A stretch of DNA of 64,000 bases from positions 13,743,001 to 13,807,000 of the forward strand of contig NC_059382.1 in NCBI RefSeq assembly GCF_019703515.2. The letters are read 5' to 3'. A program made the translations under genes and the position numbers. Source of the DNA: Myxocyprinus asiaticus. Its lineage: Eukaryota; Chordata; Actinopteri; Cypriniformes; Catostomidae. Positions 45,166 to 56,389 of the stretch are shown here, in pieces. Position 1 is the stretch's first letter, and each line of letters begins with the position of its first letter. The notes beneath the pieces are model-generated. The model worked only from the letters and a program-made list of their open reading frames with translations, ran no database searches and was not told where the DNA came from.

Positions 45166-46565
45166 TGGGTATCGTTATGTATTGCACTCCACTCAACTTT
45201 CCATCACTCTGAAAGTACATGAAATATCCTTTTATAACATTAATAATCATTTATAAAACATTAATAAAAATAAAGGTCAAGAGGATCCACAGTCAGTTAA
45301 TATTCAAATTCAGGTCTTCTTGGTTCTCTAAGACTGTATTAGAACTGTGCCCATGCTCTAGACCCTATAATTGTATTTGTTACACCAGATGACTGTTTGC
45401 ACTGTCACACTTTAGTCCAAAAGCATCTGCAAAATTAAAAAATGCAAATGTTATGTAAATAGGAGCTTGAATTGAGCGCAACCTTTGTAAATGTCATTGA
45501 TTTGTGGAGCGATAACTTGGTCTGCAGAGAAATTTAAAGTCAGAATTAGTCTGAAGTGACAAAGGTTTCAGTTACTAATATCTGGGTGCTTGGTTGCCCG
45601 TTTTAAACTTAGTATTCAATCTAGAGTACCTGGTCTACCAAACATCTTAAAATAATGCTTTGTTGGATGACCAGGCAAATTAATAACAAAACTGACCCTT
45701 CGCTAAGCCCTGCCTTAAGACATTACCAACTAATTTAACAATATTTTAACAAAAAAAAAAAAAAAAAAAGAAGAAGAAGAAAAAAGCAGATAAAGTGCTT
45801 TGCAATGTTACACATCATTCTCAAGTCAGAACAGTGTCCATTAAATTTGCCTTGTATTGCCTTATAGGCTTATGTCACTACCATAACCAGAGACAAAGAT
45901 TTAAACCTGAGGACTAAAATACATCTGCATCTGTTAGCTTTCAAGAAAAGGAGGAGCAGTGTTTTTTCTCTGAATTTGAAAGCACAAGAATCTCATTCTC
46001 ACACCTGATAATTTTATGGCAGCTTCTAAGTTGTTCTCCGAGAGAAAATTGTCACAGTAATTATTAAGACCTCGCCGTTCCAATGCGGGGCATCCAGGAC
46101 ACTGCCCGACAGATCATCTATCAATTGCAAGTGTCTGCACCCTGAGGACAGGCAATATGACAGCCAGCTCTTCACTGGCTGGAGGTTAACATGAAAATCT
46201 TTCACTTACAGAAATTCTGAAACCCTGGGGAGAAACAGAACTGTGACAGAAAGGTTGGTTAATGATTAGGCTACTATATTATAAATGAGCATCCAACTGA
46301 GCATTATGACAGATATATGGTGATATGGGATGGGGAATCAAGAAGTACAGTGTTCTGTTCAAAGGAAGGAAGTTAACTTTTTACCAGAAGAGACAGAGTT
46401 TACAATGGAGTGTCCCTTACAAAACCCTACGAAATCAGTATTGGAGTTTTGTTGCTTTTAGTCCATGTCTGTTAGCTTTGAGAAAGTATCAAAAGTGTTC
46501 AACTTGTACCTGGACTTAAAAGGATTAAACTTTAAAGACTTAAAGTTTTTAAACATGCCTAATTT
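45166..46565. other. Intron, A-run and SINE-tail-like piece
   Basis: A run of A at 45751-45769 followed by (AAG)n. CCAAAAGCATCTGCAAAATT followed by AAATGCAAATG near 45417-45447 resembles the end of the 20041/58412 SINE family. Nothing else. Confidence 0.4.
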
Positions 46566-47368
46566 TGTTTTAAAGGTGTCATACAATAGATTTACATACA
46601 TCCAAGATCAAAAAACACTTTAATTTGCTCATAATTTAAATTGCAGCATTACCTTTTTTTCCCAGTGTCAAAAACGACTCGTTCAGTGATCCGTTCTAAA
46701 GGATTCATTATAAACTCCTCCTATCAGAGAGACTACTCTGCTCTGATTGGTCAGATGTCCCAGTCTGTTGTGATTGGTCTACCGCTTAGTGTAGTGTTTG
46801 ACAGTCAAAGCTGTTCACGAGCAGCCAATGAAGACCAGAGGCAGGTTTTTTGTTACCAAATTACGTAGGTTAGTACAGGAAGTAAGTCTGGAATTACTAA
46901 CGACTCATTTCAGGTGTTCAGAATCGGTTCTTTCTTTTGGGAGTCGAGGGCTGTGTCTCCTTTGGAAGGATGTGTCCTCCGGAGATCGCATTTGTCGGCC
47001 GCACACGTCATCGAGGCTGTCTCGTTTCATTTATTTATTTTTTTTCATTTTTTTTTTTATATTGGGAATGCAAAAAAGGTTAACAGCTGTATAAATGTAA
47101 GTGCATATACATAAAAGGCATTGACAATAGATAAAAAATAAGAAAAAGAAAGACAAAAAATTAAACGAGACAGCCTCGATGACGTATGCAGCCGAAAAAT
47201 GCAACCTCCGGAGGATGCAGCCTTCCAAACGAGACATAGCCAATAAATTCATTTGTCGTGCACTTTGATTTTTGAAACTTTGCAGACTTTTTTACATTCA
47301 CAAACAGCTATATAACACACTATATGAAAGGTAATATTTGAAAAACCATAATAGGTGCTCTTTAAGAT
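46566..47368. repeat. Repeat with CCAATCAGAGCAG-type interior, interrupted by a hairpin element
   Basis: Left TTTAAAGGTGTCATACAATA and right, inverted, TTAAAGAGCACCTATTATGG are loosely complementary. The interior TACTCTGCTCTGATTGGTCA, inverted, is close to the CCAATCAGAGCAGACTGG of 22801-24386, so the two are related families. The 46945-47247 hairpin lies inside. Confidence 0.5.
46945..47247. mobile_element. Palindromic MITE with GGCTGTGTCTC ends
   Basis: The left arm about 46948-47035 and right arm about 47162-47244 are inverted complements: TGTGTCCTCCGGAGATCGCA with CCTCCGGAGGATGCAGCC, and GTCATCGAGGCTGTCTCGTT with AACGAGACAGCCTCGATGAC. The last pair is a perfect 20-bp match. The loop is T-rich then A-rich. 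Frames 46914-47114 and 47031-47252 on opposite strands give similar peptides because they are the two arms. Confidence 0.75.
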
Positions 47369-48039
47369 CTCTTTTTTGTTTTGTTCACTTTTAGTTGTAA
47401 GATATCAGTTGACTTTTAATTCACGTGGTTATTTTTTGGGACCCAGCCAACTGAAATATTGTTGTAATTTGTAAACAAATAATAATAAAAATAAATAATA
47501 ATAATAATAATTATTATTATTATTATTGACTTTTAGAATGTTATAATACAAGATTAATATATTTCAGTCAAGCACCTTTTAAAATCTTCTGGCTTTTATT
47601 TTGACGGTCAGAACACTCCAGGAAGTCCTATAAGTGTCTGTTTGTGGATTAGTTCACAGTAGTTTAATTTGCTTCTTATTCAAAATCTGGTGAAATGTTC
47701 CCACCATGCCGTTCTTAATGCATGTTATAAGCGAACCAAACTATTGAGCATCTACATCTAAGATTTTGTTCATGAAGCGCTCACATAATGCGGACCACTT
47801 TGAGAGCTGAAAATAGCCGCAAGCGCATCACCAGCCTGCGAGTGCTATGTAGTATGTGTGTCAACATAGCTGCACCATTCACTAACGCACTGCGTATGCA
47901 TACTATGTATTTACTTATTAAACACAGCCTTTTGCGATTCACAAAGCAACTGCATGTCTTCAAGTGGCTTTGAATAAAATGCACGAGTCACATGGACTAC
48001 TTTAATGGTTCTTTTATGTCAATTTTGGAGCTTGACAGT
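47369..48039. other. Intron with (AAT)n tract
   Basis: (AAT)n meeting (ATT)n at 47479-47528 forms a small palindrome. Opposed frames near 47781-47984 are chance. Confidence 0.5.
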
Positions 48040-48165
48040 AACAACCCAGACTAACATACAGTATCGGATTTGGATCAGGCTCGTTGGACCGATACCCGAT
48101 CCTTCTAAAAAAGTCAATACTGGAGCCGATACCAATCCAGGTATCGGATCGGTGCACCCCTTATA
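48040..48165 (+). repeat. Fragment of the TATCGGATCGGTGCACCCC repeat
   Basis: CAGTATCGGATTTGGATCAG, CCGATACCCGATCC and GGTATCGGATCGGTGCACCC are the known blocks of a dispersed fish repeat. Related to 210-289. Confidence 0.5.
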
Positions 48166-49139
48166 TAAGATGACTCATCTTGCACTCATGGGCGTATTCA
48201 CATTTTTGTTCAATAAAATAGCCTCTAGAAAGCAACAGCAACCAGCAAATCATGGTTTGCGGCTGTGACATAAACTAAAGGCTATATTGGCTATTTATTA
48301 AAACTGATATGTCGATATGTACCATCACAGCTTCCAAGCCATTTCAAGACCTGTTTAGTTTAAAAATGCTAAATATAAATCATTTTCCTTAAAGAGAAAT
48401 AGCATAGCCTTGCACAGAATCAGTGTGCTGTGAATTCATTTATACAAAATTTGGAGCAGATATAAAAGATGTTCTCTAAAATGAGCTAAGACTGACGTTT
48501 TCTCATCTTCATGCAGCTACTAATTGCTCAGCTGCCCTTCAGTGCTGGAAAAGCAGGTTATCATCTCCAATTAATTTGGCTCAAGAGACACAGAGTGCAC
48601 CATTGTTCCCTGGCAGCTCTGTCAAAATAAGATTCTTTTGGTGAATGCACAGATTATCTGGATTATTCACAAGTCTTCTGCATCTACTCTCTGTCCAATT
48701 CTTTTTCTCTCTCTTTCCATCACTTTCCCGTGCAATCTATATCAGCCAGACAGAATGTCCCTTTTTATGCTCTGCCGTGATGCATCCAGTCAACCAGATC
48801 CCCTCTTCTGCTGCAAATGTCATTTATTTCATTTGAGTTATAAATAAATTTTGCCCCATCGTTTTGTTTGTGGAGAGGGTTGACAAAGCTCTGGTCTGAC
48901 AACTGTTTAGCCGCTGCCCTGATTTCCCTTAGAGAAAGGTGGCTACTTGCTAGAACAGAGGAAGAACAATAGAAAAGACAGATGGGAGATGAATAAATAA
49001 CAGGTGATCAGTAAGATATACAAAGCGATATACCAACACCGCAGCCATGAAAAAGTCAATAATAACTGGAATATTAAAGATAAAGTAAACAGAGTTGCAA
49101 AATAATGATAAAGATTACAAATAGTTGATCTTCAAATAT
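48166..49139. other. Intron, no feature recognised
   Basis: Nothing supportable; pyrimidine-rich frames near 48638-48847 are chance. Confidence 0.4.
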
Positions 49140-49270
49140 TTTCAAACAAGTTGTCTGAACACTGCCCTCTGCCATTGGTTGGATAAACAGATAGCCCCGA
49201 CCAAAACTCACACCACTGGTTGAGCCAAAGTTGTCGTGTCAGACTGGTCGAGATGCTCAAATAAACAAAG
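49140..49270 (-). repeat. Dispersed repeat family X, copy 4 (inverted fragment)
   Basis: On the minus strand: GGCTCAACCAGTGGTGTGAG, GGGGCTATCTGTTTATCCAA, CCAATGGCAGAGGGCAGTGT, matching the central blocks of the family. Confidence 0.55.
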
Positions 49271-49287
49271 TAATGTTATGATGGTGA

Positions 49288-49440
49288 CCAGTGCTGGGTA
49301 GTAATGGATTACATGTAATCTGGATTATGTAATCAGATTGCAAAAATCAAGCACTTGTAATTAGATTACATTACAATTTAAAATACTCATAATCGGAATA
49401 CATTTACTTTTTATAGATTACATGATTACATATTAACAAG
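49288..49440 (+). repeat. GTGCTGGGTAGTAATGGATTACATGTAATC repeat fragment
   Basis: Alternating ATTACATGTAATC and GTAATCAGATT motifs after CAGTGCTGGGTAG. This is the start of a common fish repeat of the CAGTGTTGGG group. The second terminus was not found. Confidence 0.45.
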
Positions 49441-50249
49441 GCAATGGCAGTAAATTGTTAATAATTTATTGATCATCCTAATCATTCTCTTTTTTCAATC
49501 TTTTACATTTTTCATTCTAAATCAGCACACCGCTGATATATGTTCGGTAAGTCTTTGAGTGTTTTTGGATGTGTGGGGGAGGGTTGTGTGTATTGCATTC
49601 AGACCTGATACTCACTACTAGCCAGCCAGGTGAAGATGGAGCGGTCTACCTCAGCATTTAACCACTGGATCTATAGAGATAATTTTATTTTTAAGAATGC
49701 AATTACACCAATGGTGTGCAATTTAATGGCTTCAAAGGATCTAGAGTATGCCATCTCTAAGGGTCTAAGGGTCCAGGGTACGCAATATTTCAACTGCAAA
49801 ATGTGCAGCAATATGAAACAAAGCCTATCGCTTTACTGTTACTGCTGATGCAGTAGAGTCCACTGCATGAAACTTGACATAAAACTTGACACAATTGTTC
49901 CTTGTGTGATTCGGTGAAACTCTGCTGTTTTAAAATATTCTGCTCTATTAGAATATTATTGCTGTTCGAAAGATAATACCTTGCACCATTGGAATAGGTA
50001 ATGGACTATCAGTAAGCAGTAGGTTAAAAGTGTTTCAGTGTTTTTAGATGAAAGTTTTGACCTAGCAAAGTCATTGCGGTTGATTTCATGGTCATTAATG
50101 TTCTTAATTTTGCTATTGTTTTAAGCACTTAAAATGAACTTGATGTCTCAGTGTTTTGAATTATAAACTTTGGCCATGCACTGTCATTACTGTTAGATTT
50201 AATGTTTATTTAATTCATGTAATGTTTAATGCACATTTTAAAAATGTCA
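49441..50249. other. Intron, no feature recognised
   Basis: Nothing supportable. Confidence 0.4.
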
Positions 50250-50863
50250 TAAGGAGCCCACATGCCCTTCCGTCCCTGCCTCTTCGGACCTGGGAGGGTG
50301 ACAAGGGGAGGGAAAAACAGCAACAACAAAAAAACGAGAGGGAAAGGCCAACACGGAGTGACAGCGAGAGAGAGAGAGGACAGAGAGAGGAAAAAAAAAA
50401 CTTACTCGTTGGTTCTCCGATACGCCGTTGCCTGGTCCTCGGCCACTCCTCCACCCTCTAGTGGATGACAGCCGCACCTCCCCGGGCGGATCGGAGGCAG
50501 TCCTCCAGCCCCTGGCGGCCGGAACGCCCCGCCGCGTTTCCGGTGGATGGTAGGGGTCTCCCCCGCCCCTGGCAGTGGTTCTCCCGCTCCAGTCGGTCGG
50601 CCAGGAGCCCCACCCCGCTCGCGGTCGGCGGTCCTCTCTTGACTCCGCTGCGTTTTAGCGGCCGGTAGGGGTCTCCTCCACCCCTGGCAGTGGCCCTGAC
50701 CGCTCCAGGTGGTCGGGTAGGAGCCCCTCCTCCCCTCGTGGTCGGCGGCCATTCCTCCGCTCTCAGGTGGCCGGGCTCCTCTGTCCCCCGGCGGATGGCC
50801 GCGGCTGCTCCGTTGGGGTGGATGGTAGTGGTGAGAACTCTACTACAGCGCATCCCTCCTCCT
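50250..50863 (-). mobile_element. Leader or internal region of an LTR retrotransposon, truncated
   Basis: GC-rich island directly downstream, on the minus strand, of the LTR and primer-binding site listed next. It holds two or more diverged tandem units of about 130 bp; in each, a GGTAGGGGTCTC block (plus strand) is followed by CCACCCCTGGCAGTGG-like and CTCGTGGTCGGCGG-like blocks, at about 50548-50632 and 50665-50750. Long open frames on both strands reflect base composition. No gag, protease or RT motif is seen. It ends near 50250. Confidence 0.5.
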
Positions 50864-51115
50864 TCCTGGATTTCAGCACCAGTGTAACAAAGTTCAATGG
50901 AAAGGAGGAGGCAAGAACCGGCTTGACAATATAAATAATCTTTAATAAAACAAAAAGACACAAACATAAACACATGCAGGGCTGCCGCCCATAACTCTCT
51001 CTCTCTCTCGAACTGCCGCCTCCGGTCGCCTTTATCCCTCTCTAGGGCTTGATTAGCCTGATTAGGGGCCGGGTGTGCAGCATCACGACCCGGCCCCGCC
51101 CTCCTCCCTGCCACA
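50864..51115 (-). mobile_element. LTR (50883-51115) and tRNA-Phe-type primer-binding site (50864-50881)
   Basis: On the minus strand a 233-bp unit starts TGTGGCAGGGAGG and ends CTTTGTTACA, i.e. TG...CA borders, with an ATTAAAG polyadenylation-like signal inside. One base later comes TGGTGCTGAAATCCAGGA, which matches 15 of 18 positions of the complement of the vertebrate tRNA-Phe 3' end (TGGTGCCGAAACCCGGGA, from memory). All three differences are transitions. This places a 5' LTR with its PBS here. The 3' LTR and genes are absent. Superfamily not determined. Confidence 0.6.
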
Positions 51116-51117
51116 CT

Positions 51118-51490
51118 TACCTTTTCTGTGTAAAATTAAATCCAATTGTACAACATTGATGGTATGATGACATGAAGCTGTAAACCCTAAAACGATGTAA
51201 AAACAGTGATTTACAGTAAACAACTTTACAGCTCAAATAATATACAAGTTTTAACAGACGAATGCTTTTGTAAAATTATAATCTTCACATTTCTGCTTTT
51301 AAACCCTCCAAAAATTGGCCCCATTCACTTCCATTGTAAGTGCCTCAATCTAATTTTTTTTATTATTTTTTTTATTTTTTATTTTTTATAAAGAAGAGGG
51401 ATGAGATTTTTGTGGTTATCAACTTTATGCCACAAATGCTGTCGATTGAGCTTAACTTGTATTAAACCACTTGTATTGTTTCTGCATATT
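51118..51490 (+). repeat. Dispersed repeat family W, copy 2
   Basis: Same blocks as 20640-20890 plus the CCCATTCACTTCCATTGTAA segment and the end TATGCCACAAATGCTGTCGA, TTGAGCTTAACTTGTATT. It abuts the LTR. Confidence 0.6.
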
Positions 51491-52272
51491 AAGGCACTAT
51501 AGGATAAATATATTTTAACATCAATAATACTACAGACATTACTTATAAAATAAATTCTAAAAGCAAGTAAATTGACTTTTTTCTGTCTCTTTCTCTAGTC
51601 TAGTCTGTGACACAGGCAGCAAAAGCAGACAACATCCTTAGTTTTAATAGATTCTTCCAAGTCATTTATGAGTGCAGATAGGAGATACATTGAATCCAGC
51701 TGCAGGTCTACTTTTCATGCATATCTTATATAAAGAGACAGTGAGAGAGATCGAGAGAGCACAAACAAGATAGAGAGAAAAGGAAAAAGAGGACAACCAA
51801 TTTCTATGAATATGATAGAAATTTTGGGATTATCCCATGTGGTGTGTATCTCATTCAAAGGAGGCATGTTTTAGCCTTAGTGCAACCAGCTCTAACATTC
51901 TGCTGTTAATGGCGACATGCCTGAGACCTTTAGATGGAGATAAGCCTGGTGAAGAACAAGAAACCTACTGTGCAAGTAACACAACAAATCTCTGTTTTTT
52001 GTAAAGGGGAGCAGACCCTTGTTTTCTTGAGCAGCCAGCTGTTAGTCACATAACCAGCCTACACCTTGGGGGCACTGAGTAAGGTTCCACAGCAAAGACG
52101 AGAGAAGCTATAGCAACCTGACTACACCATCCGCTCTGCGGGTCTGTTTATATTGAGGTGTCGGTGTAGGGACCAATTTAGGGCATCACAGATGCACTCC
52201 TGACGCAAAGGCTCTTCCAAAAAGATACCTAATATAATTTATTTTGGTCCATACTTTCTTTATTGGTGAAAA
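51491..52272. other. Intron, no feature recognised
   Basis: Nothing supportable. Confidence 0.4.
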
Positions 52273-52282
52273 AATTACAATT

Positions 52283-52734
52283 ATGTTTTTTTGATTTTCT
52301 TCCCTTTTCTCCCCAATTTGGAATGCCCAGTTCCCAATGCGCTCTAAGTCCTCGTGGTGGCATAGTGACTTGCCTCAATCTGGGTGGCGGAGGATGAATC
52401 TCAGTTGCCTCTGCATCTGAGACCGTCGAGCTGCGCATCTTATCACGTGGCTTGTTGAGTGCATTACCACGGAGACGTAGCGCGTGTGGAGGCTTCATGC
52501 TATTCTCCGCGGCATCCATGCACAACTCACCACGTGCCCCACTGAGAGTGAGAACCACATTATAGTGACCACAAGGAGGTTACCCCATGTGACTCTACCC
52601 TCCCTAGCAACCAGGCCAATTTGGTTGCTTAGGGGACCTGGCTGGAGTCACTCAGCACACCCTGGATTCGAACTCGTGACTCCAGGGGTGGTCGTCGGTG
52701 TCTTTACTCACTGAGCTACCCAGGCCCTCCAATC
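52283..52734 (-). mobile_element. tRNA-derived SINE with target-site duplication
   Basis: On the minus strand the head reads GGGCCTGGGTAGCTCAGTGA (box A) and GAGTTCGAATCC (box B). The body has AGTCACATGGGGTAACCTCC and GTCTCCGTGGTAATGCACTC. The tail reads CCAAATTGGGGAGAAAAGGG and ends A-rich. AATTACAATT occurs on both sides (52273-52282 and 52735-52744). I recognise it as a widespread cyprinid SINE. It is nearly full length and the duplication is perfect, so it is fairly young. Confidence 0.85.
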
Positions 52735-52744
52735 AATTACAATT

Positions 52745-53282
52745 TTTAATCAAATTAATTACATGACATGCCGATTAATGAAATTAATCACAATTAATCA
52801 CATATCAATATTTGTTGAGAAAGGCCACCAAATAAAGACAATTTAATATAATTAATTCAAAATTAAAATAATATTTAGATTTCAGATATTCAGATTGAAA
52901 TATATTATTGCATTATTGTGGCAGACAAGAAAAGCATTGATTAGACAATACAAAAAGTGGCTTTAGAAGTCAATATATTGTTGTTTTTTTATTCCCATAT
53001 CATCGAACATCAGCCGACAATTTTGCCAATCCATTTTGCAATTAAGTTCGTCAATCTGTCCAGTTCTCACAGGATGTGTTCTTAAGTTTCGTCTGCGCTA
53101 TTTTTTATTATATTTTCGTCTATGCACATAAGCATCTGAAGGGCGTATTTTGCTCCGATGGTAGGAAAATATGTACTTTTATTACGAAATTTACATTTTA
53201 TTCAATACAGTTAAACATTAATAAAAAATGTTCAGTCTAATTAAAAATGGCCAACATTTGAATGTACTATGTTTTTTATATG
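52745..53282. other. Intron, AT-rich
   Basis: Starts with AATTAATTACATGA-type repeats; otherwise nothing. Confidence 0.4.
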
Positions 53283-53395
53283 CTTATTCAAGTATTGTGT
53301 TGTTTAGCAACATGCTAACAGTAAACTCTATTGTGAGTTGAAGGTAAACTCACTTTCAATTGTGAGTCGAGTCTCCCTTGTGCTTAGCCTGACTC
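53283..53395 (+). repeat. Local degenerate repeat unit (TTATTCAAGTATT...)
   Basis: CTTATTCAAGTATTG, TTAGCAACATGCTAACAGTA, TCAATTGTGAGTCGAGTCTC. The same order of blocks recurs at 57712-57800 and in part at 56727 and 56885. Confidence 0.55.
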
Positions 53396-53825
53396 GATCG
53401 AGTTTCTAGAGTTTCCCAAATCAGTTCCTTATAAGGTTCCATCTGGGTTAGGATGCTGCCTTAGGGCTATTCAGACCAAACTTGTTCTTGTGCTGAAAGC
53501 AGCTAGACAGTGTGGCCTGGGTCCTTTTGGAAGAGACAGAGTGTTTTTGTCACAGGAAAAGGAAAACACAGGAGACACAGGAGACATACGGCACCGGGAT
53601 GCTGAGCCACAGAGATGAATTCAAAACAAAAGCTGACTGACAGTTCACCCCGTGAGTATCATATCATACTGCCAGGAATGTAAGTGTTATGTGTGATTTA
53701 TTCATCTAATATCATGTTAACCCCCAAACCTCAATGGCAACTTATGTCAAAAATGAATCAAGGCAAAAATTATATGGTTAAAGCAGGGATGAAAGATATG
53801 ACAAATAATGATTTTATTTAACTTC
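53396..53825. other. Intron, no feature recognised
   Basis: Nothing supportable. Confidence 0.4.
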
Positions 53826-53841
53826 ATACTTTATGAATGCA

Positions 53842-53843
<2 letters not shown>

Positions 53844-53896
<53 letters not shown>
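53844..53896. repeat. (TA)n/(CA)n microsatellite at the Tc1 left border
   Basis: About 23 TA dinucleotides then CA. A 21-bp piece identical to the Tc1 right end, ATACTTTATGAATGCACTGTA without its first base, sits just before it (53826-53846). Confidence 0.9.
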
Positions 53897-53898
<2 letters not shown>

Positions 53899-54243
53899 GT
53901 GCAATTCATAAAGTATTCAGACCCCTTCATTTTTTTCACATCAATCTACACTCCATACCCCATAATGACAAAGCAAAACCAGATTTTTGATAACTTTGCA
54001 AATTTCTTAAAAAGAAAAAAACTGAAATATCACATTGACATAAGTATTCAGACCCTTTGCTATGACATTTGAAATGCAGCTCTGGTGCATCCGATTTCTC
54101 TGGATCATCTTTGAGATGTTTCTACACTTTGTTTGGAGTCCACCTGTGGCAAGTTCAGTTAATTGGACATGATTTGGAAAGGCACACACCAATCTATATA
54201 AGTTCTCACAGCTGAAAATACATATCAGAGCAAAAACCAAGCC

Positions 54244-55226
54244 ATGAGGTTAAAGGAACTGCCTGCAGAGCTCAGAGACAGGATTGTGTTGAGGCACAGA
54301 TCTGGGGAAGGCTACAAAAAAATTTCAGCTGCACTGAAGGTTCCCAAGAGCACAGTGGCCTCCATAATTCTTAAATGGAAGAAGTTTGGAACAACCAGGA
54401 CTCTTCCTAGAGCTGGCAGCAATCATGGTAGAAGGGCCTTGGTAATACAGGTGACCAAGAACCCGATGGTCACTCTGGTTGAGCTCCAGAGATCATGTGT
54501 GGAGATGGGAGAAACTTGCAGAAGGATAACCATCACTGCAACACTCCACCAAACTGGGCTTTATGGCAGAGTGGCCAGACGGAAGCCTCTCCTCAGTGCA
54601 AGACACATGAAAACTCGCTTGGAATTTGCAAAAAAGCACCTAAAGACTCTCAGACTGTGAGAAACAAGATTCTCTGGTCTGATGAAACAAAGATTGAACT
54701 GTTTGGCCTCAATTCCAAGCGTCATGTCTGGAGGAAACCAGGCACCGCTCATCACCTGTGCAATACCATCCCAACGGTGAAGCATGGTGGTGGTAGCATC
54801 ATGCTGTGGGGGTGTTTTTCAGTGGCAGGACTGGGGGACTGGTCAAGGTTGAAGGAAAGCTGAACGCAGCAAAATGCAGAGATATCCTTAATGAAAAATG
54901 GTCCAGAGCACTCAGGACCTCAGACTGGGAAGGTTCACCTTCCAAACAGGACAATGACCCTAAGCACACAGCTAAGAAAATGCAAGAGTGGCTTAGGGAT
55001 AACTCTGTGAATATCCTTGAGTGGCCCAGCCAGAGCCCATTCTTGAACCCAATCGAACGTTAGTGGAGAAACCTGAAAATGGCTGTCTACCGACGGTCCC
55101 CATCCAACCTGACAGAGCTAGAGAGGATCTGCAGAGAAGAATGGCAGAAAATCCCCAATCTAGGTGTGCAAAGCTTGTTGCATCATAGTTAAGGGTCTGA
55201 ATACTTATGTCAATGTGATATTTCAA
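54244..55226 (+). pseudogene. Tc1 transposase, frameshifted
   Basis: The ATG at 54244 starts MRLKELPAELRDRIVLRHRS and runs through the HTH region (GYKKISAALKVPKSTVASII) to 54660, where a frameshift near 54640 ends it early. The next frame holds the first catalytic Asp in ILWSDETKIELFG and the HGGGSIMLWGCF block. A second shift near 54830 leads to GGLVKVEGKLNAAKC and the second Asp in NDPKHTAKKMQEWL, then LNPIER with the catalytic Glu followed by a TAG stop at 55061-55063. The C-terminal WRNLKMAVYRRSPSNLTELE follows. All three acidic residues are still encoded, but two shifts and a stop prevent a product. Confidence 0.88.
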
Positions 55227-55240
55227 TTTATCTTTTCTTT

Positions 55241-55683
55241 TTTTTTTTCACTTTTTTCTCCCCAATTTTGAATTGCAGCAGCCTTGGCGGCCTATCCTCC
55301 CAGACCCGCAGCAGGTGAGAGGGGAAGGCGGCCTGGTCTCTAGCCCGTCGGCCGCAACGCGTGCTGTCCTATACACCGACGCATCTAACTCGGCTGAACC
55401 TTTACCGCTCTGGTCCTAGGCGTGCGAGGATGCCAGTGTGTGCACACATGGAGAATAGAAGCCGGCTCTCTGAGAAGAGGCGTGCTCTACGTTTATTTGG
55501 CAGCGGTGACAAGGCTAAACACACATCAGGTGTACCTCGTTCCACCCTGCCTGCCCAAATGAGGCTTATTAATTATGCGCTTCTTCTCTCTCTTGCCCAC
55601 TCCTGTTGTGAGCCTGGCTGAAGGACAGCCCTCAGAGGCAGGGTGACGATGACGAGAGGGAGGGGAGGGTCATTCCACCACAT
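55241..55683 (-). mobile_element. Retroposon nested in the Tc1 right arm
   Basis: A GC-rich insert. On the minus strand it ends in TTCAAAATTGGGGAGAAAAA and an A-rich tail, which is the tail type of the SINE at 52283. The head side (near 55680) has CCCTCCCCTCCCTCTCGTCA and CCTGCCTCTGAGGGCTGTCC. I see no box A or B. Comparison with the left arm shows that about 35 bp of the right arm were lost at the insertion point. Confidence 0.6.
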
Positions 55684-55802
55684 TTGTCAATATGGGGTAT
55701 GCAGTGTAGATTGATGTGAAAATTTAAAGCATTTTAGCATAAGGCTGCAACATAACATAATGTGAAAAAATGAAGGGGTCTGAATACTTTATGAATGCAC
55801 TG

Positions 55803-55842
55803 TATATATATATGTATATGTATAAATATATATATGTATATG

Positions 55843-55890
<48 letters not shown>
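55803..55890. repeat. (TA)n microsatellite at the Tc1 right border
   Basis: Contains two copies of a TATATATGTATATGTATAAA unit and then pure TA. Confidence 0.9.
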
Positions 55891-55893
<3 letters not shown>

Positions 55894-56389
55894 TGTATAA
55901 ACATGGCTCAAAAATGCTCTTCAGTGTGAATGTGCATGACGCTTTTGATTAAAAGGACAAAAGCTAAACACTCTTTTCAAGATCTCCACTCTATCCCTCC
56001 TGAGGTCACTGTTACCCACTACTCATTCATCCTAAGTCCTCTCGGGCAGGAGAACCATGAGCTATCCTCCCAGTGGACTTCAGGCTTCTTTATGGCCCTT
56101 AAAAGCCCATTAAAATCATGTTGCCAGATGGTGTCCTTATCAAGCCCCTCAGAACATTGCAATGGGGGCTGAGGAGTAGTAAATATTTGTCAGGAGAGGA
56201 GGGCAGCTGCCTCTGAAGAGAGATCTGAGGAGGAGGAGCGGTTATACAAAACTCTTCAACAACGCACACCTTCTCTTTCACGTCTCGGACAGATTTTTGG
56301 CAGTGAATGTGAGTGTGTGCTGTGAAAGAGAAAGAAAAAAAAGCAGAAAGAGGTGAAGAGAAATAATAACTCTACAGTTGGTAATAATA
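55891..56389. other. Intron, no feature recognised
   Basis: Nothing supportable. Confidence 0.4.

Larger units (their letters stand above)
53897..55802 (+). mobile_element. Tc1-like transposon with full transposase remnant
   Basis: Termini CAGTGCAATTCATAAAGTAT and, inverted, CAGTGCATTCATAAAGTATT, continuing through CAGACCCCTTCATTTTTT, then CACATCAATCTACACT and CATACCCCATA blocks shared by both arms. Inner direct-repeat-like copies of AAGTATTCAGACCC mark the inner end of each arm (54043 and 55190). TA flanks the right end; the left flank has drifted into a microsatellite. A retroposon (55241-55683) has replaced part of the right arm. Confidence 0.88.

Noticed and set aside
50458..51114. 218-codon minus-strand frame in the GC-rich island
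   Set aside because: It crosses the LTR, the primer-binding site and a tandem-repeat leader, so it cannot be a natural coding unit.
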